DNA of 32,782 bases, from NCBI GenBank assembly GCA_902551855.1, contig CACDER010000010.1, forward strand, positions 1 through 32,782. The letters are read 5' to 3'. Positions within the stretch are counted from its first letter, which is position 1. Every line of letters starts with the position of its first letter. Below, piece by piece: positions 8,662 through 18,000 of the stretch. The notes under the pieces were generated by a model that saw nothing but the letters and a program-made list of their open reading frames with translations, ran no database searches and was not told where the DNA came from. Origin of the DNA: an uncultured Cryomorphaceae bacterium. GTDB lineage: Bacteria > Bacteroidota > Bacteroidia > Flavobacteriales > UBA7430. The translations under genes and the position numbers were made by a program.

Positions 8662-10382
8662 TCATAAAAGTTCCAAATTACACTCAACCTTAAATTAGGT
8701 CTTATCATTGGATAATTTGATAAAATAAATTGATTACCTAGTAAATGATAAGTAATGTTTTCATAAATCAGATACATTTTTAATGTCTTAACTTTTATAT
8801 TTAAATAAATATCTGTACGAAGTGAACTTGCCGTATTTATATTTTGATTAAAATAAAATTCACCAATTATTGGACTATATTCAAAACCATTGAATTCTCC
8901 TCTAAAAATTGTATTAATTCCGATTTGTGACTCAGTATTTTTATTAAATATTAAACCATGCCAATAGATATTACTGTTAAACATTAAATTTGGATAGCTT
9001 AGAAATTTTCTGTTGGAATACTGATAAATGATTTTATTTAAAAAATGAAAATTATTTTTTTTTAAACTTATCTCAAGAGTATTTTGAAATACATTTATTT
9101 TATTTTTAAATAAATTTGGAACTGCATTAGAATCTAAAAAAACAAAATTACTTAATTTGTAAAAATTAGATTTAAAATTTAAATTTTTTGTTTTTAAACC
9201 AAATTTTAAAAATTTATTTATTAATAATCTATCAAAAATATCAAAATTTGAACTGTATAGATTGAAATTTAGATTTGGTAATAATTTACTAATTCCAATA
9301 TTTAAATAACTCTTAAATGAAAAAAAATTAAAATTTTGAAAAAAATTAGTTTGGTATTGATAATCGTAATTGAATAATCTACTCAAACTAAAATCAAACT
9401 CGTTATTAAATCTTGACGAAATATATTGAAATTTTGTAACTAAGTTATTAATTCTGTCTTCATTAAATTGAAAAAGTTGATGGGACATAGATATTTTAAT
9501 TTTATTTTTTTTATTTATTTTAATAAAATCTAATCTATGAGTAAAATTTTTATTCAATATGACAGCATTATTAATTGAGTCTAATCTAATTGGGTAAAAA
9601 AGAGTATCTTCTTCAAGATTATTTAACATAATAGAATCATTAGTTAGACTTATTTCATAATCTATAAATTTACTTTTAGACAATTTAAATTTATTATTTA
9701 TTTGAACTTTATTTTTTTTTTGATTAAACGTTATATAATTATATTTTGTTGGAAATAATTCCCAGTTTTCACTTGAACTAGACAAGAAGTTCTGGGAATT
9801 ACTGAGTCCACCATTTAAATTTGAATTTAAATTAGAAGATTGAATCTTAATCTCAATCGAATAGGGAAAATTAGGATGAAATAAATTGAAATTTAATCCA
9901 AAATTTCTATTTCTATTTAAATTATTTAATAAATATCCAAAAGAAACTAATCTATCATAATCAAATGATAATGAGCCATATTTGTGTCTCTTTACATGAA
10001 TGATTTTTAATCTTTGTCCCTCATTATATGCTTGTGAATATGATATTTTACTAAATGGGAAATTTAAATAATAGTTATTATGTTCATAGTAATTTAAGCT
10101 ATTAATTCTAAAAATACTATTCAAATATATCTGAGAATCTGGTTTAAATAAGAAGTTAAATTTTGGGGAACCAAAATTATTTATAAAAGAAGACTCAAAA
10201 TTATTATAACCTAACAAATATGACTCATCAATTCTATTAAATTCATTTTGTAAAGCTTGAAATCTAGTGGAGTCATTAATTAAATTTGGAAAATCATTAA
10301 ATTGATTCTGGCATCTAATTTGATCATTTAATACAATATTTGAGAAAATCAAAAATGTAAAAAAAATTAAAGAATTTTTCAT
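8658..10382 (-). CDS. Porin_10-type outer-membrane beta-barrel protein
   Basis: This 574-residue exported protein has a signal peptide (MKNSLIFFTFLIFSNIVL, cleavage probably before or near QNQF). The remainder is rich in Asn, Phe, Tyr and Ser with alternating hydrophobic residues, as in transmembrane beta-strands. It ends in a strand finishing with aromatic residues (LSVIWNFYD). The blocks NNFGSPKFNFLF, NFPFSKISYSQAYNEGQRLKIIHVKRHKYGSLSFDYDR and the C-terminal PMIRPNLRLSVIWNF fit the Bacteroidota putative porin family Porin_10 from memory. The substrate is unknown. It follows the M20 peptidase gene by 21 nt in the same operon. Confidence 0.7.
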   Translation of the reverse strand: MKNSLIFFTFLIFSNIVLNDQIRCQNQFNDFPNLINDSTRFQALQNEFNRIDESYLLGYNNFESSFINNFGSPKFNFLFKPDSQIYLNSIFRINSLNYYEHNNYYLNFPFSKISYSQAYNEGQRLKIIHVKRHKYGSLSFDYDRLVSFGYLLNNLNRNRNFGLNFNLFHPNFPYSIEIKIQSSNLNSNLNGGLSNSQNFLSSSSENWELFPTKYNYITFNQKKNKVQINNKFKLSKSKFIDYEISLTNDSIMLNNLEEDTLFYPIRLDSINNAVILNKNFTHRLDFIKINKKNKIKISMSHQLFQFNEDRINNLVTKFQYISSRFNNEFDFSLSRLFNYDYQYQTNFFQNFNFFSFKSYLNIGISKLLPNLNFNLYSSNFDIFDRLLINKFLKFGLKTKNLNFKSNFYKLSNFVFLDSNAVPNLFKNKINVFQNTLEISLKKNNFHFLNKIIYQYSNRKFLSYPNLMFNSNIYWHGLIFNKNTESQIGINTIFRGEFNGFEYSPIIGEFYFNQNINTASSLRTDIYLNIKVKTLKMYLIYENITYHLLGNQFILSNYPMIRPNLRLSVIWNFYD

Positions 10383-10403
10383 TTACAAAATCTCAAAATT
10401 GAA

Positions 10404-11798
10404 TTATTTATTTTTAATTAAATCTGTATAATATTTGAAAAACCAAGGTATAGTCTCTAAACCCTTAAAAAAATTAAAAAGTCCAAAATGTTCATTTGGA
10501 GAATGAATAGCATCAGAATCTAGTCCAAAACCTAATAATATAGATTTTATATTTAATTGTTTTTCAAATAAGGCAACAATTGGAATACTTCCCCCAGTTC
10601 TGAGAGGAATAGGATCAATTCCAAAAGTCTTTTTAATAGCTAAACTTGCAGCAATATATCCTTTGTCATCTGTTGGCGATATATAAGGCATACCACCGTG
10701 GTGTTCTTTTACATTTACTTTAACTGATTTTGGGGCTATTGATTTGAAGTAATTTGAAAATATTTGAGTAATTTTTTTATGATCTTGGTTGGGAACTAAT
10801 CTCATTGAAATTTTAGCATAAGCTTTGGAAGGAATAACAGTCTTCGCTCCCTCTCCAGTATAGCCTCCCCAAATTCCGTTAACATCTAAAGTTGGTCTTA
10901 CAGAGTTTCTTTCGAGCGTTGTAAATCCATTCTCACCTTCAAGTTCCTCAATATCTAAATGAGATTTATACTCCTTAATATCAAATGGAATTTTTATAAT
11001 TTCTTTTCTTTCAGTATCTGTAAGTTCAATTACATCGTCATAAAATCCAGGAATTGTAATTTTTTTATTTTCATCATGTAAAGAAGATATCATATTTGAT
11101 AAAATATTTATTGGATTAGCTACTGCTCCTCCATATATACCTGAATGTAAATCTCTATTGGGACCAGTTACTTCAACTTCAACATAGCTTAACCCCCTTA
11201 AACCAATTGTTATAGTAGGTATTTCATTCGATAAAATTCCTGTATCTGATATTAAAATTTTATCAGCTTTAAGTTTTGACTTATTATTAAAGACAAATTC
11301 CTCTAAAGAATTTGAACCAACTTCTTCCTCTCCTTCAATCATGAATTTAACATTGCATGGAAGATTATTTGTTTTTAACATATACTCAAATGCTTTTAAC
11401 TGCATAAATAATTGGCCTTTATCATCACAAGCACCCCTGGCAAAAATAGCACCATTGGGATGAAGTTTTGTTTTTTTTATTACAGGATCAAATGGATCAG
11501 AATCCCATAAATTAAGTGGATCTGGTGGTTGAACATCATAATGACCATAAACTAATACAGTTGGTAGCTTTTTATCAATAATTTTATCCGCATAAATAAT
11601 TGGATACCCAGGAGTTGGACAAATTTCAATATTTTCGGCACCAGCTTGAGATAAAATTTTTGATATTAATTCAGCTGTCTTTAATACTTGATTTTTATAT
11701 TTTGGATCAGCCGAAATTGATTTTAATTTTAATAGATCAAATAATTCATTAATTATAATTTTATTATTTTTTTCAATGTAATCTTTTAAATCTTTCAT
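10404..11798 (-). CDS. M20 family dipeptidase
   Basis: This is a di-zinc metallopeptidase of the M20/ArgE/DapE/CPG2 group, close to the carnosinase-like dipeptidases. Metal and catalytic residues are visible: His86 and Asp88 (YGHYDVQPP), Asp in ARGACDDKGQ, the Glu pair in EGEEEVGS, Asp in ISDTG and the C-terminal His in DAIHSPNE. The lid/dimerisation domain carries the conserved GPNRDLHSGIYGG and RTGGSIP motifs. The length of 464 residues is normal. No signal peptide is seen, so it should be cytosolic and cleave imported or internal dipeptides. It lies 5 nt after the aminotransferase gene. Confidence 0.95.
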   Translation of the reverse strand: MKDLKDYIEKNNKIIINELFDLLKLKSISADPKYKNQVLKTAELISKILSQAGAENIEICPTPGYPIIYADKIIDKKLPTVLVYGHYDVQPPDPLNLWDSDPFDPVIKKTKLHPNGAIFARGACDDKGQLFMQLKAFEYMLKTNNLPCNVKFMIEGEEEVGSNSLEEFVFNNKSKLKADKILISDTGILSNEIPTITIGLRGLSYVEVEVTGPNRDLHSGIYGGAVANPINILSNMISSLHDENKKITIPGFYDDVIELTDTERKEIIKIPFDIKEYKSHLDIEELEGENGFTTLERNSVRPTLDVNGIWGGYTGEGAKTVIPSKAYAKISMRLVPNQDHKKITQIFSNYFKSIAPKSVKVNVKEHHGGMPYISPTDDKGYIAASLAIKKTFGIDPIPLRTGGSIPIVALFEKQLNIKSILLGFGLDSDAIHSPNEHFGLFNFFKGLETIPWFFKYYTDLIKNK

Positions 11799-11803
11799 AT
11801 TAT

Positions 11804-12934
11804 TTAATTTTTATTAAAAAATGATTTTATTTTATCGGAAATATAGTTTACAGTTTTTAAGTCCATTTCTGAATGAATAGGAAGGGACAAAACTTTTTGA
11901 CAAATATCAATTGTATTTTCCATAAATTTAAGTGATTTAATCCTATATGGAAAATAACTATGAATTGGTTTTGGATAATAAATTTTGGTGCTTATACCCT
12001 TAGATTTGAGAAAATTAATTAAGCTATCTCTGTGTAATTTATTTTTTACTTTTATAGTATATTGATTAAATATATGAGTAGATTGCTTAAATCTTACTGG
12101 GATGGAGATTTCATCGCAAGATACTAGAAGCTTATCATAACAATTAGCAATATTTAATCTATGTAAATTATAATTATCAAGATATTTTAATTTTACATTG
12201 AGAATTGCTGCTTGAAGTGCATCTAATCTCGAATTTACTCCCAGATATTCATAGTTATAAGAAGATATTGAACCGTGATTTGATATACATTTTATTTTTC
12301 TTGCTAAATCACTATTATTAGTCATTATTGCGCCTCCATCACCATAGGCTCCTAGATTCTTGGATGGATAGAAAGAGGTAGTACCTATATCTCCTATTGT
12401 ACCAGAAAATAATGTTTTTCCGTTTTTTAAAGTATATGATGCACCTAAAGATTGAGCTGAGTCTTCAATTACATATAAATTATTATCTTTTGCAAAAGAT
12501 AACACATCATCCATATTTGCACATTGACCAAATAAATGAACTGGAATAATTGCTCTAGTTTTCTCTGATATTAATTTTCTAGCACAATTAATATCTAGGT
12601 TAAATGTATCTTTATCAATGTCAACTAAAACAATTTTCAAATTCAATAATTTAATTACTTCAGCAGTAGATATAAAAGTAAAATTTGGACACATAACCTC
12701 ATCGCCTTTTTTTAAATCTAATGCCATCAAGGAAATTTGTAAAGCATCAGTCCCATTTGCACATGGAATTACAAAATCAACTTTTAAATAATCAGTTAAA
12801 CTTTTCGAAAATTCTTCTACGTAAGGACCATTAATAAAATTTGTAGATTTAACAACTTTACTAATTGCTTCATCAATTTCATTATTAATTTTTTTATATT
12901 GACCCTTAAGGTCAACCATTTGTATATTTTTCAT
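11804..12934 (-). CDS. DegT/DnrJ/EryC1 sugar aminotransferase
   Basis: This is a PLP-dependent aminotransferase (fold type I) of the family that aminates nucleotide-linked keto sugars for LPS or capsule. It shows PCANGTDALQISL (PLP phosphate cradle), EDSAQSLGA (Asp that pairs with the pyridine nitrogen) and the internal-aldimine lysine in SFYPSKNLGAYGDGGAI (Lys192). The downstream YNYEYLGVNSRLDALQAAIL and the C-terminal PIHSYFPY blocks are typical. The substrate cannot be told from sequence. It is the first gene of the operon with the M20 peptidase and the porin. HldD and WaaA nearby give an envelope-polysaccharide context. Confidence 0.94.
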   Translation of the reverse strand: MKNIQMVDLKGQYKKINNEIDEAISKVVKSTNFINGPYVEEFSKSLTDYLKVDFVIPCANGTDALQISLMALDLKKGDEVMCPNFTFISTAEVIKLLNLKIVLVDIDKDTFNLDINCARKLISEKTRAIIPVHLFGQCANMDDVLSFAKDNNLYVIEDSAQSLGASYTLKNGKTLFSGTIGDIGTTSFYPSKNLGAYGDGGAIMTNNSDLARKIKCISNHGSISSYNYEYLGVNSRLDALQAAILNVKLKYLDNYNLHRLNIANCYDKLLVSCDEISIPVRFKQSTHIFNQYTIKVKNKLHRDSLINFLKSKGISTKIYYPKPIHSYFPYRIKSLKFMENTIDICQKVLSLPIHSEMDLKTVNYISDKIKSFFNKN

Positions 12935-12942
12935 ATGTAATA

Positions 12943-12974
12943 CAAAATTAACATTTGAAATTTAAAAATTCTAA
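12943..12974 (-). promoter_or_regulatory. Weak candidate promoter for the DegT operon
   Basis: On the minus strand TAATTTTG (12950-12943) matches the -7 consensus. It is preceded after 20 nt by TTAG (12974-12971), a 3/4 match to TTTG. The box is only 8 nt from the annotated ATG at 12934, so the transcript would be almost leaderless. Either that holds, or transcription starts at another site. Confidence 0.3.
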
Positions 12975-13030
12975 TTATAGTTTATCCTTTATACTTCAAA
13001 TAATTTATATATTGTAAAAATATAATTAAA

Positions 13031-13777
13031 ATGAATAAAAAGTTTTTAATTTTTTTATTACTATCCATACCAAAACTTTTAATTTCCCAAAATGATGAGA
13101 AGTTAAAAATTTCTATGTTGAATTTTAATTTCAGTTATCATATACCTGGAGGAGATTTATCAAAAAGATTTGGACCAAGTTCCATGATAGGTTTTGGATT
13201 TCAAAAAAAAAATAAAAATAACTTACTATATGGATTAAATATTGAAGCAATTGCAGGATCTAATGTAAAAGAAAATGATATTTTAAATATTATAACTGCT
13301 GATTCTTTAGATATTATTGATATAAATGGAAATACTGCTACTATAAGATTTTGGCAAAGAGGATTAAATTCATCTTTATTTATTGGCAAAGTTTTAGCTC
13401 TATCAGATAAAAATATCAATTCTGGGATTTTTATTAAAACAAGTTTTGGTTTTATGTATCATAAAATAAGAATAGAAGATATTGGAAATTTAGCCCCACA
13501 ATTAAATTCTGAATTAATGAAAGGTTATGACAAACTTTGTATGGGATTGAGTATTGGTGAGATGATAGGTTATATTTATTTTTCAAAAGACAAACGGAAA
13601 AATTTCTTTATAGGATTAGAATCAATTCAAGGATTTACAAATGACGTTAGAAGATATGATTACAATAAAAAAAAGTCCTATTTAGACAATAGAATAGATA
13701 TTTTAACCGGAATTAAATTTGGATGGATTTTTTTAATTGATAGAAAAAATAATAACGATAAATACTACTATTACTGA
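13031..13777 (+). CDS. Exported beta-barrel-like protein of unknown function
   Basis: This 248-residue protein has a signal peptide (MNKKFLIFLLLSIPKLLISQ). A series of alternating amphipathic strands follows (LNFNFSYHIPG, MIGFGFQKKN, YGLNIEAIAG, SSLFIGKVLAL, GIFIKTSFGFMYH, LSIGEMIGYIYF, FFIGLESIQGFT, ILTGIKFGWIFLI), the pattern of a small outer-membrane beta-barrel. I cannot assign it to a named family with certainty. It overlaps the waaA start by one base (TGATG), so the two are translated together. It could serve LPS or envelope biogenesis, but that is inference from position only. Confidence 0.7.
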   Translation: MNKKFLIFLLLSIPKLLISQNDEKLKISMLNFNFSYHIPGGDLSKRFGPSSMIGFGFQKKNKNNLLYGLNIEAIAGSNVKENDILNIITADSLDIIDINGNTATIRFWQRGLNSSLFIGKVLALSDKNINSGIFIKTSFGFMYHKIRIEDIGNLAPQLNSELMKGYDKLCMGLSIGEMIGYIYFSKDKRKNFFIGLESIQGFTNDVRRYDYNKKKSYLDNRIDILTGIKFGWIFLIDRKNNNDKYYYY

Positions 13778-15030
13778 TGATATTTGCATACAATTTATTA
13801 ATAATTTTTTATGGTTACATACTAAATATTATTTCATTTAAAAATAAAAAAGTAAAATTAATGATTGATGGTAGAAAAAATTCTTTTAAATATTTAATTG
13901 AAAATATTAGCTCCACAGAAAAAATTATATGGATTCATTGTTCTTCAATGGGAGAATTCGAACAAGCAAGACCCCTAATTAGTAAACTAAAATCAAAATT
14001 AACATCACATAAAGTTTTAGTAACATTTTACTCATCCTCTGGTTATGAAGCTTATAAAAATTATGAGCTTATGGATTTTACATGTTATCTTCCTCTTGAT
14101 ACAAAAAATAATGCGAAACAATTTATTAAAATAGTTAAACCAGAATTAACTTTTTTTATAAAATATGATTTCTGGCCCAATTATTTATTAGAATTACAAA
14201 ATCATAATTTAAATCATTACATAATTTCTGCAATTTTCAGAAACAATCAGTTCTTTATGAAAAAAAGCGGAAGATGGATGTTACAAATACTTAAAAAAGT
14301 TAGTCATTTTTTTGTTCAAAATGAAGATTCAAAATATTTACTATTGACAAAAAATATAAATAAAGTGACTAATGTGGGAGATACAAGATTTGATAGAGTC
14401 TTAGATATTATAAAAAAATCTGAGTCAAATCCTATTATTAAAGAATTTAAAGATGATAAACCTTTATTCATTGGAGGCAGCACATGGAATAAAGGTGAAG
14501 AGATGATTTTTGAATTTATTAATCATTATAAAAATAAATTCAAATACATAATTGCTCCACATGAAATAAATTATAAAAGACTTAGTGAAATTGAAGCAAA
14601 ATTAAATGTAAAATCAATTCGTTATTCACATATTAAAAACCAAAAATTAAAAAATTTTGATATTATTCTAATTGATAAAATTGGTCTTTTAAGCTCAATC
14701 TACAAATATGGAGATATTTCTTACATAGGTGGAGGTTTCGGAAAAGGCATTCACAATACTTTAGAAGCTGCTTGTTTTGGAATGCCGATATTTATTGGTC
14801 CAAATAACTCAAGATTTCAAGAAGCTAAAGATTTAAAGAAAATTGGAGTAGCAATAGAAATTAAATCATGTCAAAAAATGATTGCATTTTGCGATTATTT
14901 ACTAACAAAGTCTGGTGAATGGGAAAAAATTAAAAATAAAAGTTCAAATTATGTTAAAGATAAAACTGGAGCAACTGAAAAAATTATTTCTAAATTATTT
15001 GGAAATACTTATCTAAGCAGTAAAATATGA
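13777..15030 (+). CDS. waaA: 3-deoxy-D-manno-octulosonic acid (Kdo) transferase
   Basis: WaaA (KdtA) transfers Kdo from CMP-Kdo to lipid A at the cytoplasmic face of the inner membrane. The N-terminal hydrophobic stretch (FAYNLLIIFYGYILNII) is the membrane anchor. The family acceptor-site motif is present as HCSSMGEFEQARPLI, with the catalytic Glu60. The second half has the GT-B nucleotide-sugar signatures GGSTWNKGEE, YIIAPHEI and YIGGGFGKGIHNTLEAACFG. The length of 417 residues is typical. Its 3' end overlaps the 3' end of the convergent giant gene by 22 nt. Confidence 0.96.
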   Translation: MIFAYNLLIIFYGYILNIISFKNKKVKLMIDGRKNSFKYLIENISSTEKIIWIHCSSMGEFEQARPLISKLKSKLTSHKVLVTFYSSSGYEAYKNYELMDFTCYLPLDTKNNAKQFIKIVKPELTFFIKYDFWPNYLLELQNHNLNHYIISAIFRNNQFFMKKSGRWMLQILKKVSHFFVQNEDSKYLLLTKNINKVTNVGDTRFDRVLDIIKKSESNPIIKEFKDDKPLFIGGSTWNKGEEMIFEFINHYKNKFKYIIAPHEINYKRLSEIEAKLNVKSIRYSHIKNQKLKNFDIILIDKIGLLSSIYKYGDISYIGGGFGKGIHNTLEAACFGMPIFIGPNNSRFQEAKDLKKIGVAIEIKSCQKMIAFCDYLLTKSGEWEKIKNKSSNYVKDKTGATEKIISKLFGNTYLSSKI

Positions 15031-18000
15031 TCTTCCTTATTGATTATGAAATTATTAAATCCAATAATTTTATATCTTATTACATATAAACCCTGAATAC
15101 ATTTTTTACCTGTATTTATATCATTACCGTCCCATTCAAAATTTAAATCTTCACTAAAGTATACCTCGTTGCCCCACCTATCATAAACAGATATTTTTAA
15201 TTCTTTGGCAAAATTACCATTGAAGCTGAAATTATCATTTAATCCATCTGAGTTAGGAGAAAAAGCTGTAGGAAAATATTCTTTAACTTCAGGTGTAAAA
15301 CAAAGTGTATTAGAATAACTCGTATTATTTTCATCAAAAAAACTTATTGCTTTAATCCTATAGCAATAGCTAGAATCGACATTCTTATTCAAATCAGAGT
15401 CTATATATCTCATTTCAATATTATTATTAGGAGCATTAATTTCAATAATATTTTCAAATATATTTGATTGTTGATTTAAAACCTCAACTATATATTTTAA
15501 AACACCTCCATTCCATTGCTCGTACTGATTCCATCTTAAATCGTAATTACTCAGAGTTTGAATACCTTTTAAAACAATATTTTGACCATAAAAGCTATCG
15601 GGGCCAATATTACCACAATTATCTGAATAATTAACTCTGTACTTATAGATTCTGTTTGATATGCCAACATCATAATCATCAAAATTATATCCATAAACAA
15701 TTGAATAATCTTCAATCCAACCAAAATAATCATCCCATCTGTCAATATTATATTGAAATCCGGATCCAATAAATGTAACTGGCCAAGAAGTTCTTATATA
15801 TTTGTTTTCAAGGACAGTAGTTGTTAAATATATTGGATTACTGAAATTAATATATTGAGGTATAGTAGTTGATTTATTTGATCTAGATTTAAATACCCCA
15901 TTAGGATGTTTAGCTTCAACATAGTAGGTGTAAGGAATATTACATAAAAAGCTATCTTTAAAAACATTGGAATTATTAAATTGTGAAGCGTAATATTCAT
16001 AATTCCCTCCATCAATAGATCTGTAAATATCGTATGAGGTAATAGAATCCCATCCTATGTAAGGAGACCATTCTAATAAAATTGTATTATAGTTTGGTGT
16101 ACTAGTTTCTAATAGAATTGTTGAATGAAAGTTCGAGGAATCAGATAAATTTCCACAACTATCTTCCTGTGTTAGAAAGTAACTATTAACTTTACTTGAA
16201 GTGAAGATATAACTGTGAATATAATTATTTGAAGTAGAGTCTAATTTAGATTCTAAATTCCAAAAATTGGTATCAAAAGTATGATAAAGATATAAAGAAT
16301 CAAAGTAATTATCATAAATTAATTCATTCCAAAATATATTTACTGATGAATCAGAAACTGTTACATAATCTATTTCAGGAGTTAAAATAACAGTATCAAG
16401 ATACATGAGAAAAGAATCAGTATATGTAGAATAACATATAGTATTTGCGTTTAACAAAAGCTGTCCTGTGAGAGACAAATCTATGTAAATAGAATCTTGA
16501 TTACCTAAAACTGAGTTTGGATAAAAAATTTCATTTGATGATTGAATATTATATAATTCAGAATCAGTTAAACCATTTCCATAACTGATTAAAAAATTAT
16601 CAATGAAAAGTGAAGAATCTTGTATATTAAGATTTACTCCAGCACAATTATAATTAGGATTTAAAGAAAATTTTGGTAAAGGAGAAACTACTTGAATAGT
16701 GTCGTTACTGGTATATGAGTCTGAGCATCCATGTTGAGATGTAATATTTAAATTCAACTGACTATTAGAGTAATTAGAAATAAAAAATTCAAAACTATTT
16801 TCAGAATATACTGTAGAACTAAAATTTGTCTGACTACCATCATAGTTTTCAGTTATAACACTCCAATCATATGAAACAATGTAATCATTATTTGTACTGT
16901 ATGCAGAAAAAACAGCTGGAGCACACTTAACATAGTTTTCATCAAATACATATTCAGCTTTTACTTCATATACATTGACTATTAATTCATCAGATTCAGA
17001 ACAGCCATTATCATTATTTACAGTTAAATTAACAGGAAAAATACCTGAATTTTGGGCACTAAATAAAGTATTACTACTTGTAGGATTTTCAATATCAAAG
17101 AATTCTGATTCCCAATAATAGCTGGTATTACTTCCTATTCCAATTAGAGAGTTCTCAGATAAGGAAAAAGTTTGACCTACACATATAACTGAATCAGACA
17201 GAATTTGAGGTAAAACTCCAACCTCTACTGAAATTTCTTCTTCTAATTGACATGTATGATCAAAAAAATCAATATTTACTGTTATTTTAACATTGAAAAT
17301 ATCAGGATTAATCGTAGAAAAAATTAATTCATTAATATTACTTGAAACTTCACTAAAATTAGATCCAAACTGTGGAATTATTTCCCAGTCAAATGAGGAA
17401 ACATTGTAATTTACATCAAATTCTGATTGAAGTGAATCTAATAATACTTTAATAGTAATTGCAGTATCTCCTTCATTGAAACAATAATTTTGGTTAGATG
17501 TACTTAAACTAATATCTAATTGATCTAATATAATAAAACTATCAATTTCTAAATTATTTGAACAACCTGATTGGTTGGATAAATCAAACTCTAAATTGTA
17601 TATTCCAACATCAGTTAAATAAAAACTTCCATATGGAGATATATTATTTTGATAAAGCTCACCATTATTATATATATTCCAACTATATATGTAATCAGAA
17701 TTTAGTTCTTGAATATCAAAAATAGAACTATAATTAACTACATATGGATTGCAATTACTTATGAAAAAATCTGATGAATCAATATTTATAACTAAAGAAT
17801 CTAAAACTAAAATATCTGATTCATATTCAGTATTAAAACATCCAAAAATAGAGTCTGTAACCAGCAGATTTGCAGAGTAATATCCTTGTTGATTAAATGT
17901 TAGATTAGGTTGTAAATCATTTGTGGAATAAAATAGTATATCATCATTATCATAAAATGACCAAAAAACATCATAACCACTAGAACCTGTAATTACACTG